NCBI RefSeq assembly: GCF_016464425.1
Contig: NZ_JADDKQ010000002.1
Location: 124,001 to 188,000 of the forward strand
Direction: 5' to 3'
DNA from: Actinotalea solisilvae
Lineage (GTDB): Bacteria > Actinomycetota > Actinomycetes > Actinomycetales > Cellulomonadaceae
DNA length: 64,000 nucleotides
Notes under the pieces: model-generated
Databases searched by the model: none
What the model was told of the DNA's origin: nothing
Seen by the model: only the letters and a program-made list of their open reading frames with translations
Shown: piece after piece, positions 56,260 through 64,000 of the stretch
How the letters are laid out: each line of letters opens with the position of its first letter
Numbering within the stretch: position 1 is the stretch's first letter
Made by a program: the position numbers and the translations under genes

Positions 56260-56778
56260 TCAGACGACGTCGCGCCGGTCGCCGGTCGCGTCGTGACGGT
56301 CCGCGGCGAGGTGGTCGCCGGTCGCGTCGTGACGGTCCGTCGCGACGTGGTCGCCGTGCGCGCCGTCCCGCGGGTCGCCCGCGGCGGGCACCGCGTCCGG
56401 CGCCCCGTGACGGCCCGCACGCGCGCCGTCGGGGTCGAGCTCGTCCGCCCGGCGCAGGCGCTCGTCGACCTCGGCGCGCGCCTCCTGCGCCTTCTCGGTG
56501 CGCTCGCGCGCCTCGGCCTGCAGGCGCGCCGCCTCGGCCGCGCGCTCGTCGGCCTCGGCCTGCGCGAGGCGCGCCTCGGCGTCGGCGCGGGCAGCGGCGG
56601 CCTCGCGCTCCTGCACCTCGATGCGGTCGGCCTCGGCCTTCTCGCGCAGCACGCGCGCCTCCTCGCGCCGCGCGACGGCGGCCTTGGCGCGGCGCCCGCG
56701 CAGGAGGACCACGAGGAGCACGAGCACCACCACCACCACGGCGGCGATGACGACCCAGGTCTGCGTGCTGTCGTCCAT
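56260..56778 (-). CDS. Small membrane protein with coiled-coil and repeat tail
   Basis: A 172-residue protein: one N-terminal membrane helix (WVVIAAVVVVVLVLLVVLLR, 8-27), a long charged, alanine-rich coiled-coil (about 30-112; many A-E-A/R-A-E heptads), and a His/Asp-rich tail containing two 12-residue repeats GDHxAxDRHDAT. AGGAGG lies before ATG 56778. The family is not recognised; it resembles actinobacterial envelope stress or DUF-type anchor proteins. It precedes the NUDIX gene by three bases. Confidence 0.75.
   Translation of the reverse strand: MDDSTQTWVVIAAVVVVVLVLLVVLLRGRRAKAAVARREEARVLREKAEADRIEVQEREAAAARADAEARLAQAEADERAAEAARLQAEARERTEKAQEARAEVDERLRRADELDPDGARAGRHGAPDAVPAAGDPRDGAHGDHVATDRHDATGDHLAADRHDATGDRRDVV
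56280..56351. repeat. Two 36-bp tandem repeats within a coding region
   Basis: Units begin at 56280 and 56316 with CGCCGGTCGCGTCGTGACGG, then TCCG; a partial third follows from 56352. They encode the 12-residue His/Asp-rich repeats of the coiled-coil membrane protein. Confidence 0.8.
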
Positions 56779-56832
56779 GACGTCTCCTCCTGTGACCGGC
56801 GACCCCTGCCGCCCGATTCGACCCCTGCGTGA

Positions 56833-57840
56833 TCAGGACCGCAACCGGAGGCGGTCCCGGACCCGGTGCGCGAGCACGGCCGCGCCCATCGCCGCGGCCC
56901 CTGCGGGCAGGGCGACGGCGGCGACCCACCGGTGGTCGTGCCGGCGCCAGCCGTCCGCGACCGGTTCCGCGCCCGTGGCCGACGACGGCGCGAGGACGTT
57001 GCGGTCCCGCGGCACGGCCGGGCGTCGGCGCAGCCCGCCGAGCCGGACGGCGGGACCGACGAGCCGACCGTACGCCCCCGGGAGCAGGTGGTGCAGTGTC
57101 ACGGCCACCCGCTGCGTGCGGGCGACGACCACCTCGGGGCGCGGCCGGTCGACCAGGTCGAGCACCGCCCGGACGACCCGCCGCGGGTCGGTGACCGGCG
57201 GCAGGGGGCGGATCTCGCGCGGCGTGCGCACCGCCGCGTGCCGGTAGATCGGCGTGTCGACGGTCCCGGGGAGCACGGTGCAGACGTGGATGCCCGGCGC
57301 GTCGCGGAGCTCGTAGCGCAGCACCTCGGCGAACCCCGTGAGCCCCCACTTGGCGGCGACGTACGGGGCGACGTAGGGCGCGCTGAGCCGCCCGTGGAGC
57401 GACGAGACGACGACGAGCACCCCGCTCCCCTGCCGCCGGAACACCGGCAGCACCGCCCGCGCGCCGTGCACCTGGCCGAGCAGCGTCGTCGCCACGACCT
57501 GGTCGAAGACCTCGCGCGGGGTGTCCTCGAACCGGGCATGGCTCCACACCGCGGCGGCGCCCACCCACGCGTCGACCCGCCCGAACGTCGCGACGGCGGC
57601 GTCCGCGAGGGCCTGCACCTGGTCGGCGTCGGACACGTCCGTCGGCACCACGAGCGCGCGGGCACCGCGACGCCGGCACTCGGCCGCGACCTCCTCGAGC
57701 GCCGCGACGCCGCGCGCGGCGAGCACGACGTCGGCCCCGCGCTCCGCGAACGCGCGCGCGACGCCCCGTCCGATCCCGCTCGACGCCCCCGTGACCACGA
57801 CGACCTGAGGGCGGGGGCGGGGCGGCGACGGGGGGCTCAC
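56833..57840 (-). CDS. SDR-family oxidoreductase with C-terminal membrane segment
   Basis: A 335-residue short-chain dehydrogenase: VVVVTGASSGIGRGVARAFA (cofactor motif, 13-32), GAAAVWSHARFED in place of the usual NNAG, VVSSLHGRLSAPYVAPYVAAKWG with catalytic Ser, Tyr and Lys (YxxxK as YVAAK, quoted in part), and LPGTVDTPIYRHA. It has a C-terminal extension with a hydrophobic stretch (VAAVALPAGAAAMGAAVLAH, near 305-325). The group is often called SDR family oxidoreductase with poorly known steroid- or lipid-like substrates. GTG 57840 has GACGAT six bases upstream. Confidence 0.87.
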   Translation of the reverse strand: MSPPSPPRPRPQVVVVTGASSGIGRGVARAFAERGADVVLAARGVAALEEVAAECRRRGARALVVPTDVSDADQVQALADAAVATFGRVDAWVGAAAVWSHARFEDTPREVFDQVVATTLLGQVHGARAVLPVFRRQGSGVLVVVSSLHGRLSAPYVAPYVAAKWGLTGFAEVLRYELRDAPGIHVCTVLPGTVDTPIYRHAAVRTPREIRPLPPVTDPRRVVRAVLDLVDRPRPEVVVARTQRVAVTLHHLLPGAYGRLVGPAVRLGGLRRRPAVPRDRNVLAPSSATGAEPVADGWRRHDHRWVAAVALPAGAAAMGAAVLAHRVRDRLRLRS

Positions 57841-57846
57841 GCCGCC

Positions 57847-57852
57847 ATCGTC
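57847..57852 (-). promoter_or_regulatory. -10 element, leaderless geometry
   Basis: Minus-strand GACGAT ends six bases before the GTG at 57840. Confidence 0.45.
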
Positions 57853-57911
57853 GCCCCGCTGCCGTCCAGCCGCAGGTCGGGGTGGTCCTGCTGCTCGGGG
57901 GCCGGGGCGGC

Positions 57912-59108
57912 TCAGCCCAGGTGACGCTCCGCGGGCCCCGCGTACCGGCTGAGCGGCCGGATGAGCGCGTTGGCCGCGCGCTGCTCGGCCACGTGCGCCG
58001 TCCACCCCACGACGCGGCTCGCGACGAACAGCGGGGTGAAGGTCGCCGTGTCGAAGCCCATGAGGTGGTACGCCGGGCCGGACGGGTAGTCGAGGTTCGG
58101 CAGGATCCCCTTGCGCTCGGCCATGGCGCGCTCGAGCGCGTCGTACAGCGCCGCGACGTCCTGCCGGTCGGTGTGCGCGACGAGCCGGTCGAGCGCGGCC
58201 TTCATCGTGGGGACGCGCGAGTCGCCGTGCTTGTAGACGCGGTGGCCGAAGCCCATGATCTTGCGCTTGGCCGCGAGCGCCTCGTCGAGCCACGCCGCGG
58301 CGCGGTCGGCGTCGCCGATCTCGGCGAACGTCTCCATGACGGCCTCGTTCGCGCCGCCGTGCAACGGGCCCTTGAGCGCGCCGATCGCCGCGACCACGGC
58401 CGAGTGCAGGTCGGCGAGCGTCGACGTGACCACGCGCGCGGTGAACGTCGAGGCGTTGAAGGAGTGCTCGGCGTAGAGGACGAGCGAGACCCGGAACGCG
58501 TCCAGGACGACGTCGTCGGGCACGTCGCCGAAGGTCATGTGGAGGAAGTTCGCGGCGTAGTCGAGGTCGGCGCGGGGCTCGACGAGGTCCTCGCCGCGGC
58601 GCCGCCGCTGGTCGTAGGCGATGACCGCGGGCAGCCGGGCGAACAGCCGCAGCGAGGCGTCCGCGAGCGCGGCGCGGTCGGTCACGTCCTCGTGCGGCTC
58701 GTGCGCGCCCATGACGCTCACGGCGGTCCGCAGGACGTCCATGGGGTGGGCCGACGTCGGCAGCGCGTCCACGACCGCGCGGACGTGCGGCTCGAGCGCA
58801 CGGTGCGCGCGCTCGGTGTCGACGAGCGCGGCCAGCTGGGCCGCGTCCGGCAGCTCGCCGTGCCACAGGAGGTGCGCGACCTCCTCGACGGAGCAGCCGC
58901 GCGCGAGCTCCTGGACCGGGTAGCCGCGGTAGAGCAGCGAGCTGCTGACCTGGTCGACGGCCGAGACCTCGGTGGTGTCGACGACGATGCCGACGAGCCC
59001 CTTGTGGACGGGGCGCTGGTCCTTGGGCAGGGCGGTCTCGGCGGAGGCCGCCGAGGGCGCCGCGGTGGTGGGCTCGTCGGGCTGGGTGGGCTGGTCGGGC
59101 TGGTTCAT
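57912..59108 (-). CDS. prpC: 2-methylcitrate synthase/citrate synthase 2
   Basis: A 398-residue enzyme of the type II citrate synthase family, condensing propionyl-CoA with oxaloacetate to 2-methylcitrate. Signatures: LLYRGYPVQELARGCSVEEV, GPLHGGANEAVMETF with the first catalytic His, and IMGFGHRVYKHGDSRVPTMK (the second His and substrate arginine region), followed by AERKGILPNLDYPSGPAYHL. Residues 1-30 are a Pro/Thr/Gln-rich lead. Last gene of the prpD-prpB-prpC unit, 40 bases after prpB, with GGGAGC before the ATG. Pathway assignment rests on its neighbours. Confidence 0.92.
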   Translation of the reverse strand: MNQPDQPTQPDEPTTAAPSAASAETALPKDQRPVHKGLVGIVVDTTEVSAVDQVSSSLLYRGYPVQELARGCSVEEVAHLLWHGELPDAAQLAALVDTERAHRALEPHVRAVVDALPTSAHPMDVLRTAVSVMGAHEPHEDVTDRAALADASLRLFARLPAVIAYDQRRRRGEDLVEPRADLDYAANFLHMTFGDVPDDVVLDAFRVSLVLYAEHSFNASTFTARVVTSTLADLHSAVVAAIGALKGPLHGGANEAVMETFAEIGDADRAAAWLDEALAAKRKIMGFGHRVYKHGDSRVPTMKAALDRLVAHTDRQDVAALYDALERAMAERKGILPNLDYPSGPAYHLMGFDTATFTPLFVASRVVGWTAHVAEQRAANALIRPLSRYAGPAERHLG

Positions 59109-59148
59109 GATCGCTCCCTTGCGTCATGCGGGTCGGGTCGGTGCGCGC

Positions 59149-60060
59149 TCACCCCTGCGGCGCGGCGTGCCCCGTGGAGGTGAAGACGGTCTCGTCGAAG
59201 CGGCTGTAGCCCGCGTAGTCGAGCAGCTCGTACAGGCGCGTGCGGGTCTGCATCGTCGGGACCTCCGGCTCGAGGGTGCCCTCGGCGACGAGCGTGTCGA
59301 GCGCGCGCTCGGCGGCGCCCATGGCGATCCGCAGCAGCGACACGGGGTAGATGACGATCCGCACGCCCGCGTCGGCGAGCTGCCGCGTCGTGAGGAGCTG
59401 CGACCGCCCGAACTCGGTCATGTTCGCGAGCACCGGCACGTCGACGGCGCGGCACACCGCCTCGAGCTCACGCGCGTCGGCCATGGCCTCGGGGAAGACG
59501 GCGTCGGCCCCCGCGTCGACGAGCGCGCGCACGCGGTCGACGGCGGCGTCGAGGCCCTCGACCGCGCGGACGTCGGTGCGCGCCATGACGAGCAGGTCCG
59601 GGTCGCGGCGCGCGTCGACCGCCGCCCGGATGCGCCGCTCGGCGGTCGCGAGGTCGACCACCTGCTTGCCGTCGAGGTGCCCGCAGCGCTTGGGGTTGAC
59701 CTGGTCCTCGATGTGCAGGCCGGCCACGCCGGCGTCCTCGAGGACCTGGACGGTGCGGGCGACGTTCATGGGCTCGCCGAACCCGGTGTCGGCGTCGACC
59801 AGCACGGGCAGGTCGGTCGTGCGCGCGATCTGCGCGCTGCGCCCGGCGACCTCGGTGAGCGTCGTGAGCCCGATGTCGGGCAGGCCGAGCTCCGCCGAGA
59901 GGACGGCGCCCGAGACGTAGACCCCCTCGAGGCCCTTGCCCTGGATGAGCCGCGCCGACAGCGGGTTGAAGGCCCCCGGGAAGCGCAGGAGCCCGCCGTC
60001 GGCGAGGCGCCGACGCAGGGTCGCGCGCTTCGCGGCGGGCGTGGTCGTGGAGTGGAGCAT
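59149..60060 (-). CDS. prpB: Methylisocitrate lyase
   Basis: A 303-residue TIM-barrel lyase of the isocitrate lyase/PEP mutase superfamily that splits 2-methylisocitrate into pyruvate and succinate. Active-site segments: LVDADTGFGEPMNVARTVQV (metal-binding Asp), EDQVNPKRCGHLDGKQVV with the KRCGH catalytic motif, and VFPEAMADARELEAV, then VLANMTEFGRS. It overlaps the prpD stop as TGATG and is followed by prpC, giving the methylcitrate cycle order D-B-C. Confidence 0.94.
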   Translation of the reverse strand: MLHSTTTPAAKRATLRRRLADGGLLRFPGAFNPLSARLIQGKGLEGVYVSGAVLSAELGLPDIGLTTLTEVAGRSAQIARTTDLPVLVDADTGFGEPMNVARTVQVLEDAGVAGLHIEDQVNPKRCGHLDGKQVVDLATAERRIRAAVDARRDPDLLVMARTDVRAVEGLDAAVDRVRALVDAGADAVFPEAMADARELEAVCRAVDVPVLANMTEFGRSQLLTTRQLADAGVRIVIYPVSLLRIAMGAAERALDTLVAEGTLEPEVPTMQTRTRLYELLDYAGYSRFDETVFTSTGHAAPQG

Positions 60061-61583
60061 CAGAAGATCCCCTCGGGCGGCGTGCCGTCGAGCTGGTCGC
60101 GCGGCGCGGTGAGCGTCAGGCCGCCGAGCTCGGCCGCGGTGAGCTCGGGCAGGCGCTCGGCGAGGGCGAGGAAGCGGTCCACCTCGGCGTCCGGCACGAC
60201 GCCCTCGGCCATGGTGCGGAGCTTCGCGACGTACTGCGCCCGGCCGAACGGCCGCGCGCCGAGCGGGTGCGCGTCGGCGACCGCGATCTCCTCGACCACG
60301 CGCGTGCCGCCGGTGAGCACGGCCTCGACGCGCGCGCCGAACGCCTTCTGCGCGGGGTCGCTCGAGTGGTAGCGCCGCGTCCACTCGGTGTCCTCGCGCG
60401 TGCTGACCTTGCGCCACAGCGCCACCGTGTCGGGCCGCGCCGCGCGCTCGGGCGCGTAGGAGTCGACGTGGTGCCACCGGCCGTCCTGGAGCGCGACGGC
60501 GAAGATGTAGGGCACGGAGTGGTCGAGGGTCTCGCGCGTCGCCGTCGGGTCGTACTTCTGCGGGTCGTTCGAGCCGGAGCCAATGACGTGGTGCGTGTGG
60601 TGGCTGGTGTGGAGCACGATCTCGACGACGCGGTCGGGGTCGGCGAGCTCGGGCCGCTCGTGGTGCAGGCGCCGCGCGAGGTCGATGAGCGCCTGCGACT
60701 GGTACTCGGCGGAGTGCTCCTTGGTGTACGTCTCGAGGATCGACCGGCACGGCTCGCCGGGCGACGGCAGGACGACGTCGTACGCGGCCTCGGGCCCGTC
60801 CAGCAGCCAGGCGAGGACGCCGTCCTCGCCCTCGTAGATCGGCGTCGGCGACGTCTGCCCGCGCATCGCGCGGTCGACCGCCTCGACCGCGACCTTGCCC
60901 GCGAACGCGGGCGCGTAGGCCTTCCAGGTCGAGATCTCGCCCTTGCGGGACTGCCGCGTCGCCGTCGTGGTGTGCAGCGCCTGGCCGACGGCGTGGAACG
61001 TGACCTCGCGCGGGAGGCCGAGGAGGGAGCCGAGCGCGGTCGCGGCGGACGGTCCGAGGTGCGCGACGTGGTCGATGCGGTGCTTGTGCAGGCTGATCGC
61101 CCGGACGAGCGCGACCTGGACCTCGTAGCCGGTCGCGATCGCGCGGACGACGTCGGCGCCGGTGAGCCCGCGCCGGTCGGCGAGGTGCTGCGCGACGGCG
61201 AGCACGGGCGGGATGTTGTCGCCCGGGTGGGAGTAGTCGGCCGCGAGGTAGGTGTCGTGGTGGTCGAGCTCGCGCACGGCGACGCCGTTCGCCCACGCCG
61301 CCCACTCGGGGCTGACGCGCTCGTGACGCCCCAGCCCGACGACGGTCGCGCCGGGCCGGTAGGGGTGCGCGAGCGCCTGCGCACGCGCGGCGACCACGGG
61401 GGCCCGCGCGACCGACGCGATCGCGACCGAGGCGTCGTCGACGACGCGGTTGACGACCATGTCGACGACGTCGTCGGGCAGGCCGGGCCGGTCGGCCGCC
61501 AGCTCCGCGAAGGCCCACGCGAGCTGGCGCTCGCGCGGGAGCCGGTCCGCGCTCGGGTGGACGCGGACGTGGTGGGTCTTCAT
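60060..61583 (-). CDS. prpD: 2-methylcitrate dehydratase
   Basis: A 507-residue MmgE/PrpD-family dehydratase converting 2-methylcitrate to 2-methyl-cis-aconitate. Diagnostic: [30 protein letters not shown] (quoted in part: [20 protein letters not shown]), [40 protein letters not shown], and [21 protein letters not shown] [20 protein letters not shown]. Its ATG overlaps the stop of the GntR gene as ATGA, so the whole cycle is probably transcribed from the promoter in front of the regulator. Confidence 0.94.
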   Translation of the reverse strand: MKTHHVRVHPSADRLPRERQLAWAFAELAADRPGLPDDVVDMVVNRVVDDASVAIASVARAPVVAARAQALAHPYRPGATVVGLGRHERVSPEWAAWANGVAVRELDHHDTYLAADYSHPGDNIPPVLAVAQHLADRRGLTGADVVRAIATGYEVQVALVRAISLHKHRIDHVAHLGPSAATALGSLLGLPREVTFHAVGQALHTTTATRQSRKGEISTWKAYAPAFAGKVAVEAVDRAMRGQTSPTPIYEGEDGVLAWLLDGPEAAYDVVLPSPGEPCRSILETYTKEHSAEYQSQALIDLARRLHHERPELADPDRVVEIVLHTSHHTHHVIGSGSNDPQKYDPTATRETLDHSVPYIFAVALQDGRWHHVDSYAPERAARPDTVALWRKVSTREDTEWTRRYHSSDPAQKAFGARVEAVLTGGTRVVEEIAVADAHPLGARPFGRAQYVAKLRTMAEGVVPDAEVDRFLALAERLPELTAAELGGLTLTAPRDQLDGTPPEGIF

Positions 61584-62230
61584 CGAGCTGCCTCCAGGCT
61601 GGTGAGGACGTTGGCGAGGGCGAGCCGCAGGTGGACGGCGGTCGCGTGGACCGCGAGGACCTCGTCGCGGTCCGCGATGGCCTCCGCGATGAGCCGGTGC
61701 TCCCCCGCCGCCGCGCGCAGCCGCTCGGGGTTGTCGGCCGCGAGGCGTCGGGCGCGCGCGACGTGGGTGCGCAGGGCGGCCAGGGCGGAGCGCAGGTAGG
61801 GGCTGTCGGTGGCCTCGTCGACCGCGGCGTCGAGCTCGGCGACGAGGCCGTAGTAGCCGGGTCCGTGCGGGTCGGTCGGGTCGCCCGGCCGGGGCGGTGT
61901 CACCGTCGCGAACCGGTGCGCGAGGGCGCTGAAGACCTCGGGGCGGCAGCGGCGCGCCGCCAGGCGCGCCGCCTGCGTCTCGAGCGCCTCACGCAGCTCG
62001 AACAGCCGGACGACGTCGGCCGCCTGGATGTCGGAGACGGCGAGCGTGCGGCCGCGGCCGACGACCGCGAGCCCGTCGGCACGCAGGCGGCTCAGGGCCT
62101 CGCGGACCGGGGTGCGCGAGACGCCCCACCGCTCGGCCTGGTCGACCTCGCTCAGCTCGGTGCCGGGGCGGAGGCGTCCGGCCACGATCTCCTCGCGGAG
62201 GGCCTCGTAGACCCGGTCACCGGCGCGCAC
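61580..62230 (-). CDS. GntR/FadR-family regulator of the methylcitrate operon
   Basis: A 216-residue GntR regulator: N-terminal winged helix ([58 protein letters not shown], about 6-75) and an FCD-type effector domain (about 85-205; [40 protein letters not shown]). As first gene of an ATGA-coupled operon with prpD, prpB and prpC it is the likely controller of propionate catabolism, and 2-methylcitrate or propionyl-CoA is a plausible effector. GTG 62230 is preferred over the frame's ATG at 62281, because TACGCT and an operator-like TGTATACA lie between them. Confidence 0.88.
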   Translation of the reverse strand: MRAGDRVYEALREEIVAGRLRPGTELSEVDQAERWGVSRTPVREALSRLRADGLAVVGRGRTLAVSDIQAADVVRLFELREALETQAARLAARRCRPEVFSALAHRFATVTPPRPGDPTDPHGPGYYGLVAELDAAVDEATDSPYLRSALAALRTHVARARRLAADNPERLRAAAGEHRLIAEAIADRDEVLAVHATAVHLRLALANVLTSLEAAR

Positions 62231-62236
62231 GGCCCG

Positions 62237-62242
62237 AGCGTA
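62237..62242 (-). promoter_or_regulatory. -10 element of the gntR-prpDBC operon, leaderless geometry
   Basis: Minus-strand TACGCT ends six bases before the GTG at 62230. Confidence 0.6.
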
Positions 62243-62260
62243 CGTCGCTGAGGGCGCTTC

Positions 62261-62268
62261 TGTATACA
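62261..62268. promoter_or_regulatory. GntR operator candidate 1
   Basis: TGTATACA, a perfect palindrome matching the GTATAC core of many FadR-type operators, placed over the expected -35 region of the operon promoter. Confidence 0.65.
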
Positions 62269-62324
62269 ACCGCGCCGCCATCGCGACCGCACGGTGCGCG
62301 CGCACGCACGATCCGTACCGCGCC

Positions 62325-62332
62325 TGGATACA
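62325..62332. promoter_or_regulatory. GntR operator candidate 2
   Basis: TGGATACA resembles candidate 1 with one change, and sits in GGATACATCC; 64 bases from site 1, near the promoter of the divergent PBP gene. Confidence 0.4.
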
Positions 62333-62367
62333 TCCGCCGTTCGCCGATGGGCTTCGGTGGGCGCCCC

Positions 62368-62373
62368 TACGAT
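62368..62373 (+). promoter_or_regulatory. Possible -10 element of the PBP gene
   Basis: TACGAT, about 50 bases before the GTG at 62423, leaving a leader that contains AGGGGG as ribosome-binding site. Confidence 0.4.
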
Positions 62374-62422
62374 CTTGGAGCAGGCCGTCGGCGCCCAGCC
62401 GGCGGCGGACCAGGGGGCTGAC

Positions 62423-64000
62423 GTGGGACGAGTGGGGGCGCCGCGCGCGCGGGGCGGGTGGCGGGGCCGGGTCGCGAGGGCGGTCGCCGCCGGGACGGCG
62501 GCCGGGGTCGTCGCCGCGGCACTCACGGCGTGCACGCCGGCCGACCCCGAGCCGGACGCGGCCCTCGCCGCCCTCGCCGAGGGCCTCGCGTCGGGCGACC
62601 TGTCCGACGTCCCCCTGCACGGGACTAGCGCCGAGGACGCCACCGCCCAGCTCGCCGCGGCCGTCGCGGGCCTCGCCCCGCGGGTGCCGACCATCGAGGT
62701 CGGCGCGATCACCGTCGACGACGAGGCCGGCACCGCGACCGCGCAGCTCGCGCACACGTGGCCCCTCGAGCCTGCGAGCGCGGGCACCGAGGGCAGCGAG
62801 GGCGCCGAGGGCAGCGCGGAGGACCCCGCCGAGGACGAGGACGGCACGGCGACGGCCGGTCCGTCGGACACCGAGAGCGACACCGAGAGCGACACCGACC
62901 CCGCCGACCCTGCCGACCCCGCGGGCGGCAGCCCCGCCCCGGGGGTCGCGGGCGAGGCGTGGACGTACTCGACCACCGCGCGGCTCACGCTGGTCGAGCG
63001 CGAGTGGCTCGTGGACTGGTCGACCTTCGTCATCGCACCCGACCTGCGCGAGACCGAGACCCTGAGCGTCCGGCGGGACGCCCCGGCGGAACGCGCGACG
63101 GTGCTCGGCTCGGCGGGCGCCGAGGTGCTCGTCGAGGCGCGCGAGGTGGTCCGCCTCGGGTTCGACAAGACGCGCGTGGACCCCGCCGCCCAGCCGGCGG
63201 CCGCCCAGGCGATGGCGGAGCTGCTCGGGCTCGACCCGGCCGAGTTCGCCGCGCGCGTCGCGGCCGCGGGCGAGAAGGCGTTCGTCGAGGGGCTCGTCGT
63301 CCGGACGGCTGCGCCCGCCGTCTCGCTCGAGGACTTCGGGCAGCTCGACGGCGCCAACGCCGTGCCGGACGTGCTGCCCCTCGGGCCGAGCCGCCGGTTC
63401 GCCCGCGAGGTGCTGGGCACGGCCGGGCCCGCGACGGCCGAGGTCATCGAGGCGTCCGCAGGCGCCGTGGTCGCCGGCGACGTCGTCGGGCTCTCGGGCC
63501 TCCAACGGCAGTACGACGCGCAGCTGCGCGGGCTGCCGGGCCTCTCCGTGCTCGCGACGGCGTCCGACACCCAGCAGGAGCGCGTGCTCTTCTCCCGGCC
63601 GCCGGTCGCGGGCGAGCCGCTGGTGACGACGATCGCCACGCCGTTCCAGGAGGCCGCCGACTCGGTGCTCGCCGACGTGCCGGTGGCCGCGTCGATCGTC
63701 GCGGTGCGCCCCTCGACCGGGGCCGTCGTGGCCGTCGCGAACGGGCCGGGCAGCGGCGGCTGGTCGGGCGCGACCCTCGGCACGTACGCACCGGGCTCGG
63801 TCTTCAAGGTGGTCAGCGCCCTCGCGCTCCTGCGCGCCGGGCTCACGCCGGACAGCCCGGTCGAGTGCAGCGACGGGATCACGGTGGAGGGCCGCCGGTT
63901 CGACAACGTGCCCGGCTATCCGGCCGAGGCGCTCGGCAGCGTGCCGCTGCGCACCGCCTTCGCCCACTCGTGCAACGCCGCGTTCATCGCGCTGCGGGAC
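62423..64000 (+). CDS. Class B penicillin-binding lipoprotein (MecA/PBP2a-like), partial
   Basis: The first 526 residues of a peptidoglycan D,D-transpeptidase; the 3' end is beyond the window. An N-terminal lipobox (ALTAC, Cys37) follows a hydrophobic stretch, then an NTF2-like (MecA_N) domain, a PBP-dimer region (about 205-350), and the transpeptidase domain with active Ser459 and Lys462 in APGSVFKVVSAL and Ser516-Cys-Asn518 in AHSCNAAFIALRD. Such proteins crosslink the cell wall and some confer beta-lactam tolerance. A glutamate/aspartate-rich insert (about 120-170) interrupts the NTF2-like part. The GTG has AGGGGG upstream. Confidence 0.9.
   Translation, partial: MGRVGAPRARGGWRGRVARAVAAGTAAGVVAAALTACTPADPEPDAALAALAEGLASGDLSDVPLHGTSAEDATAQLAAAVAGLAPRVPTIEVGAITVDDEAGTATAQLAHTWPLEPASAGTEGSEGAEGSAEDPAEDEDGTATAGPSDTESDTESDTDPADPADPAGGSPAPGVAGEAWTYSTTARLTLVEREWLVDWSTFVIAPDLRETETLSVRRDAPAERATVLGSAGAEVLVEAREVVRLGFDKTRVDPAAQPAAAQAMAELLGLDPAEFAARVAAAGEKAFVEGLVVRTAAPAVSLEDFGQLDGANAVPDVLPLGPSRRFAREVLGTAGPATAEVIEASAGAVVAGDVVGLSGLQRQYDAQLRGLPGLSVLATASDTQQERVLFSRPPVAGEPLVTTIATPFQEAADSVLADVPVAASIVAVRPSTGAVVAVANGPGSGGWSGATLGTYAPGSVFKVVSALALLRAGLTPDSPVECSDGITVEGRRFDNVPGYPAEALGSVPLRTAFAHSCNAAFIALRD

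Noticed and set aside
53210..57679. A 1489-codon minus-strand open frame
   Set aside because: Shadow of the DGPF, ECF42, DUF2332, NUDIX and SDR genes; no conserved protein features.
62230..62281. Earlier GntR start at ATG 62281
   Set aside because: The segment holds the operator-like TGTATACA and the -10 TACGCT, so it is more likely promoter than coding.
1..64000. tRNA, rRNA, riboswitch, integrase, transposase or replication origin
   Set aside because: No conserved stem-loop set, conserved rRNA segment, recombinase motif or DnaA-box cluster was recognised by eye; a covariance-model search was not possible.

Overview
The window is very G+C-rich, with almost every third codon position G or C, many GTG starts and little intergenic space. 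Several families (F420-type luciferase-like oxidoreductase, WS/DGAT acyltransferase, ECF42 sigma factor with a DGPF protein, NYN-domain protein, a methylcitrate operon in gntR-prpD-prpB-prpC order) point to an actinomycete, most likely a Micrococcales member close to Cellulomonas. The genus is inferred; no rRNA or tRNA gene was seen. It reads as chromosomal housekeeping and accessory metabolism; I saw no prophage, insertion sequence, CRISPR array, plasmid or recognisable defence island.

Layout. 1-10.9 kb: 3' part of comEC (cut by the window edge and damaged at its 5' end by homopolymer tracts), an EF-G-binding (FBP) zinc protein, a TfoX-N protein, an ArsR/AHSA1 pair, a PAS-PAS-GGDEF-EAL c-di-GMP protein, DNA polymerase IV and small enzymes. 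10.9-24.1 kb: PIG-L deacetylase, HtrA-like protease, glycosyltransferase, RlmC, two methyltransferases (one of them RlmC), exporter, flavin oxidoreductase, M20 hydrolase, TRIC channel and WS/DGAT. 24-31.5 kb: an SMP-30/DUF998 pair, a divergent XRE-cupin regulator/flavoprotein pair with tandem operators, a NYN protein, and a divergent DHA2 exporter/TetR pair with two operators. 31.5-41.7 kb: a translationally coupled RsbQ-RsbP-like stress module, a GIN-domain lipoprotein, LLM/MFS pair, SRPBCC protein, PrmC-related methyltransferase, and a VOC/WYL divergent pair around one palindrome. 41.7-47.2 kb: LolA-like protein plus ABC exporter operon divergent from an OmpR-type two-component system. 47.2-57.9 kb: DUF2945, a 26-bp tandem repeat, a GH16-like protein coupled to an ABC exporter, a DHA2 exporter, PP2C phosphatase, DGPF/ECF42 sigma pair, DUF2332, NUDIX, SDR. 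57.9-64 kb: prpC, prpB, prpD and their GntR regulator, then the 5' part of a class B penicillin-binding lipoprotein running off the edge.

A signal across the window is a -10-like hexamer (TANNNT or a close variant) placed six, seven or rarely eight bases before the start codon of about 28 genes, with no Shine-Dalgarno sequence. This is the geometry of leaderless mRNAs and I used it to choose several starts. Two places (about 869-939 and 41598-41632) carry long G or C runs that interrupt or garble genes and look like assembly seams. I found no convincing wholly new system; the most interesting items are the divergent-promoter operators, the RsbQP module, the ABC exporter/GH16-like pair, and the repeat arrays at gene ends.
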